From Blastomyces gilchristii SLH14081 (lineage: Eukaryota > Ascomycota > Eurotiomycetes > Onygenales > Ajellomycetaceae): a stretch of DNA of 64,000 nt. The notes beneath the pieces were generated by a model. The model ran no database searches, was not told the DNA's origin, and worked only from the letters and a program-made list of their open reading frames with translations. The position numbers and the translations under genes are program-made. Where the stretch lies: positions 948,134-1,012,133 of the forward strand of contig NW_003101672.1 of assembly GCF_000003855.2 (NCBI RefSeq), read 5' to 3'. Positions 45,622 to 56,800 of the stretch are shown in pieces (position 1 is the stretch's first letter; the number at the start of each line of letters is the position of its first letter).

Positions 45622-46451
45622 TGACTTTGCCAGCCCCTCCGGCCTTAAACATTGCAACGAACCTACCCTACGTCAAATCCCCAGGAACTCTCCCTAGGAC
45701 GACTGCCGTCGCTGAGCCCGAGGCGGCAAATGCCGTTCGAAAATTTAGACATTTCCATCATACCAAAATCGTATCTATTCCCGAGTACAATTCCAAGCGA
45801 CCGCAGTCCGTGCTTCGGTTTCCGGATCGAGCCGTTAACGGAATCGGGTGTGGCAGGCGAAGTCACAGTCGCATTGCTGCCGACACGAGACTTGGCCGGC
45901 GTACATAATGCTATTGGGATAACGTACCAGACACCCCACAGCGGGACTGTCCTCTGGTCCCGCCTCAACACCTCTATCCCAAGCCACGGTCACTCCCGAG
46001 CCAACAGGCCCAGCCCAAGTCCCAACAGCTCGCCCCGAAACTCAATACCAACCCTCTCTCGTGCGGGAGGGAGTCATATCTATTGTATACAGTCCCCACG
46101 GCATCCCTTAAAATACTTCGCTGGACGAAGACGCCTCGAAACATCTACATATGGACTCCAACTCTCGTGCGCTCACACTGCTAATCTACTCTTTCCCAAG
46201 TGTGCAGAGCTCATGGTACCTAGGCGGAAATATCATCGCCGGCGCAAGCCGCGGTGGTGTGCCGTTAGCGAAGAAACTGAGAGCGGAATGCTGGATTGGT
46301 GCGCATGATGAGGAGAAGATTAGTGGCGGCGTTATCATGAAGTTTTCTCAAGAGTGAAAGAGGAATGATCGGGGATATTATGAGAAGGGATGGGGTTGTA
46401 TGTGATGTTAGAGATTTGGAGGTTGGAGGGGAAGTTGTTTTGAGGGCGTAA
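45622..46451 (+). pseudogene. Frameshifted metallo-beta-lactamase-fold-like pseudogene
   Basis: Protein-like blocks occur in order but in changing phases. LKHCNEPTLRQIPRN (from 45644) is in phase 1. AVAEPEAANAVRKFRHFHHT is in phase 0. PCFGFRIEPLTESGVAGEVT continuing to HNAIGITYQTPHSGTVL is in phase 1. VREGVISIVYSPHGIP is in phase 2, closed by a stop at 46109-46111. WYLGGNIIAGASRGGVPLAK and AECWIGAHDEEKISGGV are in phase 2. MRRDGVVCDVRDLEVGGEVV is in phase 0 and ends at a stop at 46449-46451. The YSPHG and GAHDEEK blocks resemble fungal UlaG-like metallo-beta-lactamase-superfamily proteins; the N-terminal metal site is not found. Four phase changes and a stop within 830 bp are too dense for introns. 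Confidence 0.6.
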
Positions 46452-46592
46452 GGCTATATATACTTTTTGCGCGTAGTAGTTGTGAGTGAGACCATGGTCT
46501 GTAGTGGGTCACCTAAATCGAAGAATGGCACATCCAAGCAACCCGGTTGTCGAAATAGACCCTTAAAAAGACAAGTTATATAAAAGACAAGT

Positions 46593-46623
<31 letters not shown>

Positions 46624-47869
46624 GTAAATACAAACAAATAATGTGCTTAGGGAAAGGTAAAGGCTTGGGCATCAGAGGGGAAGAAGCGCGGGCAGGTCGT
46701 TTTCGCGTGGGAGAGGATGAGCGCTCTTGGGATGATTGGGGGTAAACGAGGATAAAACACAAAACACGGTGTACAGCCATATTTGCTAGGAGAAAGAAAA
46801 GAGAAGGAGGAAAACAGCAGGAAACATGCAGTTGGTATGTATAGTTATAGCAAAGGATAGGTAGGAAGACAACTCGTCGAAATTAAGGCAAATAATAACA
46901 ATTAAAAAATAAAAAAAAAATTAAAAAAAATAAAAAAAGCGCTTGAAAATTTTGCAATCCTAGCTAAAACAATAGTTGACAGGGTGGATAAGAGAAATCG
47001 GGGAAGGGAGTCGTTGCTTCTTGGTCTTGTTCTTGGGAGTTTCGCTATTGTCCCTCATGTCGTAAATTCTGCTGTTATTCAATGGCTTCAACGCATGATA
47101 TTCAGAGTAGCTCAAGTGTTGTAAGGGGAGGAAGAGTGGAGGTATCAGAGGAGATGGCGGGAAAACGGAAGATGCTCAAAAGTGTTTAGGATTTTCAGAG
47201 TAAGATGAAAAAGAATCAATATACAAAAAAGAAAGAAAGAAAAAAGAAAAAAATTGGAAGGGAGGAGAGGAGCTGAAAGCTAAAGCGGTATTTGTAAATG
47301 GGATGAACTAAAAGTAAGATTAATAAACAAGAGGCAAGAAAGCGAATTGTGAGAACCTAAGGTGGTGGTGGTATGTCGATGGATTATATAGGGAGAAAAT
47401 TGCGCCGACCGTGCGAGGGATAAAAAAAAGGGGGAATATAGTGTCTCCATCCACGTGTAATATCCAGACATAAGAAGCGCTGCGGAAACAAGAACTAAAC
47501 ACAGGAGGAGCATATGAATGGCTGATGGTGTGAGAGGCGGTGGGGGGCAAGGTAAATAGGGCACGCCCAAATGGGACAGAATATACAGCAATAATGGACG
47601 CAGATGGGTAATTAAAAGAAAACAAAAACCAAAGAGGCTTAAAGGGGACAGATCTGATAGAATAGAAGAGAGAAGAAGAGAAAGAGAAAGAGAAAACTAA
47701 GATGACGGTGAAGACAAATATATCTAAAATGAGCCAGCTTTCAACTTTCAACTGATACCCAACAAATACACAGCGACATTTATAGAACCCCCAATTCATT
47801 CTTATACAAACTGGTTACGTGAACACCCCACAAAACCGTAGCTAAGCATCCCCCAAAGAATCCCTGCGC
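46452..47869. other. Intergenic, 3' side of KAR9
   Basis: About 1.4 kb with (TA)n at 46593-46619 and A-rich stretches around 46905-46940 and 47225-47255. Frames here are low-complexity. It likely includes the KAR9 3' untranslated region. Confidence 0.4.
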
Positions 47870-50800
47870 TTACCTCCATGGTGGCCGTTCATCTAAACCC
47901 CTCGAAGACAGCGCGACGCTGTCCCTCCCCGACCGTGTTGCGCGTGGTTGCGGCAGCATACTAATACGTCTACCCGAATGGCCCAATGCCGTTCCGGGCC
48001 GGGTCACGGCTTTCTTCGCGCCATTATCACCACCACCGTTACTCATAGTATTGCCCACATTTGTCGATACCGCTCGCACACTGGGTTGGCCAGCGTAGCT
48101 TTGTCGGCTGCGGGGCGTGGTAGCTAGTAAAGGGGAAGGGCTGGGCAAGGCAGAGGACGGATCCTTGCAGAGTTTGCTGTAAGGGGGTGGGTCGTTGAAG
48201 CGGAAGCGTGTGGGGGTGGGTGACGCGCCTCCACGGTCTGGGGCGGGAGAAGTGAGGTGGCTGCCTGTGAGTCGGCTTGAGGGGCGGTAGGAAGAAGGGG
48301 CGGGAGAGGCGGATGACTCGCGGCTGAGTGGGCTAGGGATGGGGAGGGAGAAGCGGGAACTTGTGGGGACAGTGAGCTTGCGGTGCGGGGATGGCGTGGT
48401 GAGGCTAAGTGGTTTAAAGTTGTGACCCACTACAAGGTCATTCGTGTTAGGGCTATTGTTCCAGCGCGGCTTGGTACATGTAGGGTTGGGTTTTCCAAAG
48501 GAATTTCGGGATCCAGGGCGAGGGGTGGAGGGTGAAGGAGATAATGTGGAGAGTCGTGGGGATGGTGGTGTGAGGTGGCTCGAGCTGGAGGTGGTGCGGG
48601 GGATGGAGGAGCGGCGAGGGGCGGAGGAGGCTTGAGGCAGCCCGGAATAGCGCTTCAATTTTGTTGCAGTGGCCTTTGTGGTGGCGTTACCGGTAGAGCT
48701 TCCTCTTCTACTCGATCCATTGATGCTTGATGCTACCCCGCTGTTGGCTCCATTGGCACTCGACATGACCACTGAAGAAGCAGGGGAGCTATCAGGAGTA
48801 TCAATGGCACTTCTGTTAGCAGGACTATCAAGCGTGACGATGCTGGATATCGAGTCCCGTAACTGTTGGCTTCTGGCAACATTGAGGTCCTCCAGGAGCA
48901 TATCCATGGCGCGAATCTTGTCTTGCATCGCTTCCCACCTTGTTTTTAGATCTGCAAGCAATCTAATAATTTCCCCATTGACCGTCAATCTATCGTTAAT
49001 ACCCTTCTGTATGATTGCCAACACGCGGTTGATGGCATCGCCAATATGGAGTTTTTTATGGCCAAAGCTCTCGATCCTCTTCGACAATGCCATGGAACCA
49101 GTGTGGTGGAGACCCGAATCAATCGCTTCCTGGAGTTTATCGACACTTCGTTCAAGCGACACGAACATTTTATGTGCCTTCTTGCCAACATCCCTGAAAA
49201 CCAAAACCCATCTATCCTCGCCCAATTCGCGCCGTAACGCTTCCGCATCCGTTTCCAACTTTTTATAACCCTTTTCCAAACGTTCTCGCCGATCCTCTAA
49301 TTCCTCACAGGCACTTGGAAATATTTTCTCCGCTCGAGATTGAAACATTGAAAGTCGCATAGGGAGGAAGTCCAGCGATGCTCGAAGGGGTTGCATCCGC
49401 GCAAACAAAGCTAGTAAGTTAGAGTCATCCTGGGTATTCTGGACGGTGGAGGGTTCCTGTTGGGCGGGAGGGACATGTCTATGTCGTAAAGAGGATGGCG
49501 TACCCCCATTGGCGGGGGACTCTTCAACAATTGTCTCTAGCTCGTCGAGGTCAAGTCCGTTGCTATGTTCTGTCTCCGATTCCATGATCATTGTGTTGTG
49601 TCTTTTCTCCTCCATCTCGAATATCAGCCGACTTAAGTTATCCATTTCCATGCCCACATCGCCAAGAACGTTCGTCCATAGCTCCTCCCACTCCATGGCA
49701 AGCTCAACCTGCTCCTTAACACCTCTCAGCTGTGATCTAACGCCCTTCCAGTTCTTCAGAGTTGATTCCACCTGAACAACGATGGCTTGGAGCGGCTCGG
49801 GTCCGACATCTGAAATATCATCGCGTAGCTGTACCTCCTCGATAGCTTTGACGTAGACATTCACCAGGCTCTCAAACTTTGTCACCGCTTTGTCGACATC
49901 TTCCAGTCCTTCTCTGCCGCCAGCAGCCGCCCATTCAACATCATCCTCAGCGTCCAGCCCACTCAAGACATCCGAAGCTTTGTTTATCCATTGTTGTATT
50001 TGACTCGCGGCTCCCGACAACGCTCGCACGGCAGCAGGCGCGGTAGCGATGGATTTAATGCTCGCTTCGAGGGACGCGGGTTGAGGTAAACTGATGGAAG
50101 TTAATTGAGACAGTTGATTGCTGAATGATGCTCTGGAAAAGGAGTAAATAGATTCAGTGCGTGACAGGCCCAGAGGATTGAAATACGACTCTACATTGGT
50201 ACTCGAGCCATTAGCTGGTACAGGGGGGGAGTCCTTTGGCGGCGGAGGGGGTGCACCTTCTTCGGACTGCGTGCTTGAGCGAAGATACCTTTCCAAGTCC
50301 GTTGTGCCCGTGGAGGAATTGGGATCTGAACCGTGGGAAGCTCCAACGTCCTGTACCGTGGTTTGTACACCCTGCAGAGTCGACATATCTGCTAATGGTT
50401 GTCCCTCTTGAGCAGTCGATAACGACTCAGAAGGATCTGAGACCCCGACGTCTGCTTCGGGGCTGGTAGTCTCCGTAGTTGTAGTATCGTGTCCCTTCAG
50501 CCTCCCTGATTCCAGCTCGCTGGGGGAGGAGGCCGGTTCCGGCGTGAGCAATACACGGCGTCCACCACTCCAAGCTCGGCCGCGTCGTAGTACTTTTATT
50601 GAGAGGTCCCTGTGTGCACTATCCAACTCTTTGAGATGGTCTTCGGGGATCCTGCCAATCACGCTGCTGCTCCTTGTCGGGGCCGTCGATGTTTGTTTGG
50701 ACGAGCCGTCCAGCAGCTTGACTCTGGCAGCTAGGCCGGGAGAGAGACGACGTAGAAAGGAGGAGCGCTGTTTCTGCGCTGCAGGAGACGGGGATAGGGA

Positions 50801-51103
50801 TTCGTTTCTATGAGAAATGGTATTACTGTCGTTATTTTTATGGCTGTTGTCGGCGGAGGATGGTGTAGGCGTAGGCGAGGATATAGGAGAAGGGGATGCG
50901 GGTGAGATTGATGTCGATGTTGTGTCGGACCAGGAGGCGAGAGATTGTGCAACTTGACTGGTTGATCGGCGCGTGCTAGGGACGGATATGGGGGATGTAT
51001 TGGTTGTATTGGTCGTAGGAGTTGTAGCTGTGGCTGATGCCGTTGATGTTGATGCTGAAGCAGACTCACTAGCGGAGGCAGAAGGAGAGAATATCGGGGG
51101 CAT
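47870..51103 (-). CDS. kar9: Kar9-family spindle-orientation protein
   Basis: Kar9 links microtubule plus ends to myosin-driven transport and so orients the spindle and moves nuclei. Single exon, about 1,077 aa, start MPPIFSPSASASESASAS. The first 300 residues are Ser/Thr/Pro-rich. The conserved Kar9 region begins at GLSRTESIYSFSRASFSNQL and runs through helical segments (LTSISLPQPASLEASIKS, EVQLRDDISDVGPEPLQAIV, MQPLRASLDFLPMRLSMFQS) to about residue 745. The C-terminal 330 residues are basic and Ser/Pro-rich and contain RRSSIPRTTSSS near residue 830 (about 48597-48612), an SxIP motif of the kind that binds EB1/Bim1. The length is normal for filamentous-fungal Kar9. A gene of unknown function lies upstream on the same strand. 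Confidence 0.85.
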   Translation of the reverse strand: MPPIFSPSASASESASASTSTASATATTPTTNTTNTSPISVPSTRRSTSQVAQSLASWSDTTSTSISPASPSPISSPTPTPSSADNSHKNNDSNTISHRNESLSPSPAAQKQRSSFLRRLSPGLAARVKLLDGSSKQTSTAPTRSSSVIGRIPEDHLKELDSAHRDLSIKVLRRGRAWSGGRRVLLTPEPASSPSELESGRLKGHDTTTTETTSPEADVGVSDPSESLSTAQEGQPLADMSTLQGVQTTVQDVGASHGSDPNSSTGTTDLERYLRSSTQSEEGAPPPPPKDSPPVPANGSSTNVESYFNPLGLSRTESIYSFSRASFSNQLSQLTSISLPQPASLEASIKSIATAPAAVRALSGAASQIQQWINKASDVLSGLDAEDDVEWAAAGGREGLEDVDKAVTKFESLVNVYVKAIEEVQLRDDISDVGPEPLQAIVVQVESTLKNWKGVRSQLRGVKEQVELAMEWEELWTNVLGDVGMEMDNLSRLIFEMEEKRHNTMIMESETEHSNGLDLDELETIVEESPANGGTPSSLRHRHVPPAQQEPSTVQNTQDDSNLLALFARMQPLRASLDFLPMRLSMFQSRAEKIFPSACEELEDRRERLEKGYKKLETDAEALRRELGEDRWVLVFRDVGKKAHKMFVSLERSVDKLQEAIDSGLHHTGSMALSKRIESFGHKKLHIGDAINRVLAIIQKGINDRLTVNGEIIRLLADLKTRWEAMQDKIRAMDMLLEDLNVARSQQLRDSISSIVTLDSPANRSAIDTPDSSPASSVVMSSANGANSGVASSINGSSRRGSSTGNATTKATATKLKRYSGLPQASSAPRRSSIPRTTSSSSHLTPPSPRLSTLSPSPSTPRPGSRNSFGKPNPTCTKPRWNNSPNTNDLVVGHNFKPLSLTTPSPHRKLTVPTSSRFSLPIPSPLSRESSASPAPSSYRPSSRLTGSHLTSPAPDRGGASPTPTRFRFNDPPPYSKLCKDPSSALPSPSPLLATTPRSRQSYAGQPSVRAVSTNVGNTMSNGGGDNGAKKAVTRPGTALGHSGRRISMLPQPRATRSGRDSVALSSRGLDERPPWR

Positions 51104-52200
51104 TGGAGTCTGTGTGCTCGCCGTTCGTCAGTGGGCGAGATGGAAAACGGTGGATGCCGTGCTGGTCGCACCACCGTGGATCGAGTGGGCGAGGAGACTG
51201 GTGTTTCTGCTAAATAGGCCAGCCCCTATTGGTGTTGTTGGTGATGGCGGTGGTTGGTTGTGGTGGTGGTATCAGCACGGAGAAAGTGGACGACGTTTTA
51301 GGCGTGTTGCGGACGACTTGCGGTGATGGCTAGGGACAGCCGCAGAGGAGCGATACGACCAGATCTCAGGAAGAGAATTTCACCTCAAATTTGGCTGCAA
51401 CACTGTGGAGAGAGCGTAAGTAAATATCAGCCTGGGCATGGGACAACTATTTCCTTCTTACTTTTGCCTTGGTCGTTGTGTGAATAATAGAAATCTTGTT
51501 TTTGCGTTCCTGTGGTCCGCTACAAGTCAAGGTACCGTACCATTTATTTATCGACTAGCCCCTGGATATTTAATTATTGGCACCAAACCAACTCTATCTT
51601 GCTGCAAAAATAGTAAATATTGGAAAAAGCATAGGTTTTATGTTTATATTTATATCCAGATACATATTTTCATCCGGAAACCAGATTTATATATAAAACG
51701 ACGCTTCAATATTCCAGAGCAACAATATATCGGTCATGTTAAATCATTTCATGGACATATTTGTCCGCTCAATCTATGTATGTATATTATATAACAGGCG
51801 GGATTCCGCAGGGGTTCTACTCCAATAGACAAATACAACCGAGATTCCCAGGAATGTGATGGGAGAGGAGGAGGGGTCGGTGCCGGCGACAGTAAATGAT
51901 TCAAACGTGGTGTGCATCAAGTAACTGACAGCGTCGCAGCAGCTAAGCGCGTGAGAAGCAAAACACCATATGATATGTATATATATAAACGAAGAAGAAG
52001 AAGAAGAAAAGGGTATCAAATGAGAAGACACCTGTGGAGGCCAAAGCGGTACCAGTTAAACATCGTGAATCTCGTAAAAAATCAAAAATCAAAATAGTAA
52101 TAATAAAAATTATAAAACCAAAAGATCGGGGAGAGAAAAGAGTTTTGACGCCGCGTTTTTGCCTCTCCTGTGCACATTTGCCTGCCTACCATAATTATGA
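51104..52200. other. KAR9 promoter region and 3' side of the upstream gene
   Basis: About 1.1 kb, no credible gene. The KAR9 upstream side (51104-51300) is rich in GGTGGT and TGGTTG repeats on the plus strand. The right part is AT-rich. Confidence 0.4.
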
Positions 52201-53805
52201 TTACAACGCGTCAATCCCAAGCCCTTGGACGGCCGGTGCCGTCCCGGAGTCCGCGGGGGATGTCGATTCTAGGGGCTGTGTCATAGTACGGGAGCCTTTC
52301 TCCTTCCAATCGCGCACCAGCTCCTCTCGAACGCCCTTACACCAGGTCATCAGCGCCGTGTCAAACTTTCTCCATGCCTCGTCGTCCCCGCCATTGACCA
52401 CTGCCATCACATCCATCTCAAGCTTGATCTCCCACCGGATTTCGGCCGCCTTGATCCAATACCGCAAGTTATCAGCCAGCCGATATGGTTTGGCAACATT
52501 TTCATGGTACGATTTAATCTCGCCAAATTGGCGGTGCGAGAGTTTGACGGCCTCGTTGTGGAATCTGATCAGGTCCCTGCCGTCCTTTAGACGCTCGAGG
52601 AGAGGTGTTGGGAGTGGATTCGTCTCCGCAGAGTCCCAGGCCGGTAATGGTCGATTGCTCGTCTCCAGGCACTGGAGAAATGATCCCGCTTGCTCATGCT
52701 CTCTTCCACCCCATTCCCCATTGGCCCAGATGAAGCTCGACCGCCTTTGCATTTCTTTCTCCTCGAGCTTCCGCTCTTCATCAAGCATTTCACCAACCTC
52801 AGTAATCCACGCGAGAATAGTCGCCCGTTCCTCATCCTTCAACCCACCTACAAAATTCCTTGTAGCCCACTTCTTCAAAACTTCCAAAATCTCCAGTAAC
52901 TCCTCCCGTATCTTCCGCTCACTTTTGATGGTCGCCAATCGCTCCGGATTCTCATGCGCCGTGTAGTATATCTTCGCAGCACGGATGGCAAGCGTGACCA
53001 CATCCAAAATATGCATGCCCTCAATCTCGTGCCACCCCCGCGGGGACTTGGCTGCCGTAGGCGTCTCCGAGGTGGTGGCCTCATCCTCCGGTTCCGATAG
53101 GCCATCTGGCGAGCGATCTCTCGGTGTCGGCGACAGTAATTGCGGAGTCAATTGTTCCTTTGCCGCCGTCAACACAAACCGCGCCTTTGCCAACGCAGTT
53201 TGCAGCTCCCTCCTCAACGACTCCAAGTCCGGAGGCGGAGGTATGTAGTGGTTGCGGATACTGTATGTGCTAACAGTCGGCGGCAACATGATAGGCTCAT
53301 TCTCATCCCACTCTTCATCTCCCAGCTCATCATACCCGCCACCCATATCCTCGATGGGGCTCTCAACAAACTCCTCGCCCAGCTGCGGCTGCTGCGACAG
53401 CATCAGCTTGGGAATTTCCTGCTTCTGCTGCTCACCGTTTTTCTTGTGGTTCGCCTTGGCAAACTGCGCGCCTTTACCATCCAGCAAGCCCGTTCTCGCA
53501 AAATAATACTGCAAATGCGCGATGCTGCCTAGGCTCATGACGCTCTCGCGGTTCTTTGCGGATTCGGCGAATTCCACGCCCTGGGGTCGTATGTATCCTC
53601 GTCTGCGCGAGGAAGTGGACACGGATGATTTTGCATCGCCGGAGAAATTGGAGACGGATGAGACGGTTGATATGGTGGAAAAGGTGCGGTCGGGCGAAGG
53701 GCAAGAGGAGATGGCTGGCGTGGGCGAGAGGGAGGGGGAGCGGGAGGGGTCTCGGTCTCGAGTGGCCGCGTTTGGATAGGACACCCGGTCGCCTTGGTAG
53801 GCCAT
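52201..53805 (-). CDS. Protein of unknown function, 534 aa
   Basis: A single clean frame with low-bias composition, start MAYQGDRVSYPNAATRDRDP. I do not recognise a named domain. Features: a Ser/Pro-rich N-terminus; a basic patch SSRRRGYIRPQGVEFAESAK; a motif-like SLGSIAHLQYYFARTGLLDG; an acidic stretch (DELGDEEWDENEPIMLPPTV) before SIRNHYIPPPPDLESLRREL; then a helix-rich second half with LDVVTLAIRAAKIYYTAHEN and RYWIKAAEIRWEIKLEMDVM. There is no signal peptide or membrane segment, so it is probably cytosolic. The alternation of disordered and dense helical regions and the lack of stops over 1.6 kb argue for a real, conserved gene. It is transcribed in the same direction as KAR9. Confidence 0.75.
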   Translation of the reverse strand: MAYQGDRVSYPNAATRDRDPSRSPSLSPTPAISSCPSPDRTFSTISTVSSVSNFSGDAKSSVSTSSRRRGYIRPQGVEFAESAKNRESVMSLGSIAHLQYYFARTGLLDGKGAQFAKANHKKNGEQQKQEIPKLMLSQQPQLGEEFVESPIEDMGGGYDELGDEEWDENEPIMLPPTVSTYSIRNHYIPPPPDLESLRRELQTALAKARFVLTAAKEQLTPQLLSPTPRDRSPDGLSEPEDEATTSETPTAAKSPRGWHEIEGMHILDVVTLAIRAAKIYYTAHENPERLATIKSERKIREELLEILEVLKKWATRNFVGGLKDEERATILAWITEVGEMLDEERKLEEKEMQRRSSFIWANGEWGGREHEQAGSFLQCLETSNRPLPAWDSAETNPLPTPLLERLKDGRDLIRFHNEAVKLSHRQFGEIKSYHENVAKPYRLADNLRYWIKAAEIRWEIKLEMDVMAVVNGGDDEAWRKFDTALMTWCKGVREELVRDWKEKGSRTMTQPLESTSPADSGTAPAVQGLGIDAL

Positions 53806-56800
53806 TATTTCCTTTCCTGATCAAACGAGCCCTGTTTTCTGGTAGGGCGGAATATGGGTTGCAGGGAAATGAAATGTGTATATAGAAAGAGGCGGGGCTA
53901 AGTTCGCAAATCGTTCGGATAGAATAAAACAGATATGAATAAACAAATAAATAAACCGGAAGAACTAGGAATTGCGGGTTTAACAAAAAATGAATGCAAG
54001 TTATAAGCTAGATGATATTTAAGGGTATTTAACAAATATAATGAGTTTTTCTCCTGGTGATTAAGCCTCTTGTTCCATGTTATGTTGCTGAGGCTTATTA
54101 TTATTTATGTATTTGTTGATGTTTTGTTGGAGAGAGAAATGTTGGTTGGGCGTGTTTGAGATGAAAGGGGGGGCTAAAATCAATCAAGCATAGTAATATT
54201 TAATAGCGCTGGGTGTGGCTGCCGGACAATGATTCAGGCATCCAACATAGCAACCGGTCGGTTTTTCGTGCAGCAGTCAATAAACGCTGCATTCAAATTC
54301 AAATGGTCCTTCTTTGTAAACTGTCTATATCTATATCCATATTTCCTATCCCTATCCGTATCGTATAGACGTTGATTCTCGTTGCTGCTGACTCGTATAT
54401 ATATATAATATAATATAATACAAGCCCCTTTTCATTTCTGCCTCGGAACAGCCAATGCCAAGCCATTTATTGGAAATTAACTGTCTTGGGACTAGCGCGG
54501 ACAGAACACAATTCCCAGAAACACGTGATTGTGACCGTGTTCAAATAGAGTTAGGACCGTGCAACCTCTGCACTTAGTCAGCATACTCTCAAGGCTTGGC
54601 AGCGAATTGAAGACCCAGCACCCCGTTTATTTTAACATCAATATATTTGATTCTATCACGGTGCAGTTTTCAAGGATAACTATCAATCCAGCCCGGGTTC
54701 ACGCTTTTTATTCCGGAGGGATCTCGAATTGCATCATGTCGAAACGAGTATGGAGTTTCATTTATATAATCTACTATTCTACAAATAATGCGCCCGCCGA
54801 GGGTAAACAACACACACAACTGACATGATCCAGATCTCATTTCGAGTCCACGGCAAGGTCCAAGGCACGTATAAAATCCAATCTCTCTTTAGCCTTCCAC
54901 CCCAACCCCGTTGCTCCGTTGCTCTGTTACCAGTAGTTTATTTAACCAACCCTGCTGGACTTTTGTATTTGCTAGGAGTCTTCTTCCGGTATGGAAAATT
55001 AATAAACCCCCCACCCATCTTCCCCCCCTATTTCTATGAGTTTCTATACTTTTTGTTCGGCTCTGTTTTCTGTTTTTGAGGTGAGATAAGGCTATGCTGA
55101 ATGATGAACTTTCCCGAACCTAGCGATTTCACCCAGCGGAATGCAAATAACTACGGCTTAACTGGATGGGTAAAGAATACCCGTGATGGAAAGGTTGGCT
55201 GGAACCCCCCTCCTCCTATTTTAAATGCCAGCAGTGCACCCTTCTCCTCTTTAAATGTTTATTTTTTTTATTCGTTAATCTACCCCACCAGAGCATAAAA
55301 CACATTTTGTGCATGCATATTTGACCTACTTACACATTCGAATGAACCTGCATAGGTAGAGGGTGAGGCACAAGGAGATGAGCCCGCGCTTTCGAACCTA
55401 CTCAAAGACCTAAGCCGGGGCCCCGAATTTGCACGTGTGGTCAAGCTGGAGCATTCGGAGATTGATTTGAAGGATGGAGAAGAGTCTTTTGTCGTGACTC
55501 GCGGTTAAATAATTTGATGCTGTAAAAATGGGGTTTTCTTTTTCCCTTTTTAAACTTTACCCTGAGCTGCTTGACAAATGAACTTTTTTTTTTTTTTAAG
55601 ATTACGAAGAAGGGCGAGGGTAGTCAACCAGGGAGGTGGAATTAGGAACAAGCAGAGTTGCTTTCCATTCCAGAAGAACTGTTAACTAGTAAATATGTAC
55701 TTGGTCGCTGGAATAATCTGTCTTACCTGACTGAATCATGTCCTGTACGAGAGATGGGGAGCTTTGCTTGAACGAACCGCTTGCCACCCTTCCAGACTCT
55801 ACCCATGTCTGCATGGCATGCATGCATGCATGCATGCAGTGTAACGCGGCTTTTTGAGGCGTCTATTTGCATAACAGCAACATTAATCGACGTCATCATA
55901 CATAAGGGTATAGCTATGAGGTTAGATAGAGCTTATGGTAACCTTCTCTTTCTGTGAAACTAGGATGAGGCTATACTCGAGAGCATAGCTCTTTCGAGCT
56001 CCTTCGAACAAGTTAAATGTGTTGTTTTTAAAATAAATCAGACAATTTACGTCCAACGGATATGACTCCTCGAAGCCGATTTCATTTGTTTCTATTCCTG
56101 CCTGACGGAGGTGGTTTTCAGTCAACAAATACCGCCGCCAAGATTCTTTTGGCCGAGGGCTTTAAGGCGTTACGAGCTATTCTGTAGTTATATTAATGGC
56201 GATGACGATAATGCAGGTGATTCCACATAACATACGCTGTAGTACTAGTTGGTGCTAGTTGGTGGCTCAAGATCTAACTAATATTAATAATAATTATTCC
56301 GTTTCTCATCAGTCTGGCCAGGCCCACATAAAAATAAATGCCTTTTATTATTACAGGAACAGCGTAGTTAGTGCACTTTGCATGGAACAAGATGTCACCT
56401 TTTGATGCGTAAATTTCTCCTATTAATAATTATTCGCTGTGGCGAGCGCTACGGTGACGGTGGCGTCCACATCTATTATTATTATTATTATTGGCGAAGA
56501 GAAGCGCAAATTTTATACCGTGTGCATTTGAGTTGTAACCAACCAGCTCTGTTCCCTGCTGGTCTCTTGCGGTGAATAAATTTCGATTGCTGGAGTGTGA
56601 CCTCAGCTTGTCGGAGAATATCGGAACTAAAATAATACTGAAGAGCTTCTTTGATACCAACTAAGCGCTGTGCATGAGAATTAGGAAAAATTAAATACAG
56701 AACAACAAGCGCCAACAAAGCCTATAAAATGGTATGAGTCATATATAAACACTGACATTGCAACCGTTCATTGGTCATGGGATTTCTTGATATTGCCTCC

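Noticed and set aside
45412..45624. First exon of an intact metallo-beta-lactamase gene
   Set aside because: The translation lacks the expected HxHxDH metal-binding region and no splice pair joins it in phase to the downstream blocks.
55922..56128. 68-codon minus-strand frame as a gene
   Set aside because: No recognisable family, no neighbouring exon with splice support, and similar lengths arise by chance in this composition.
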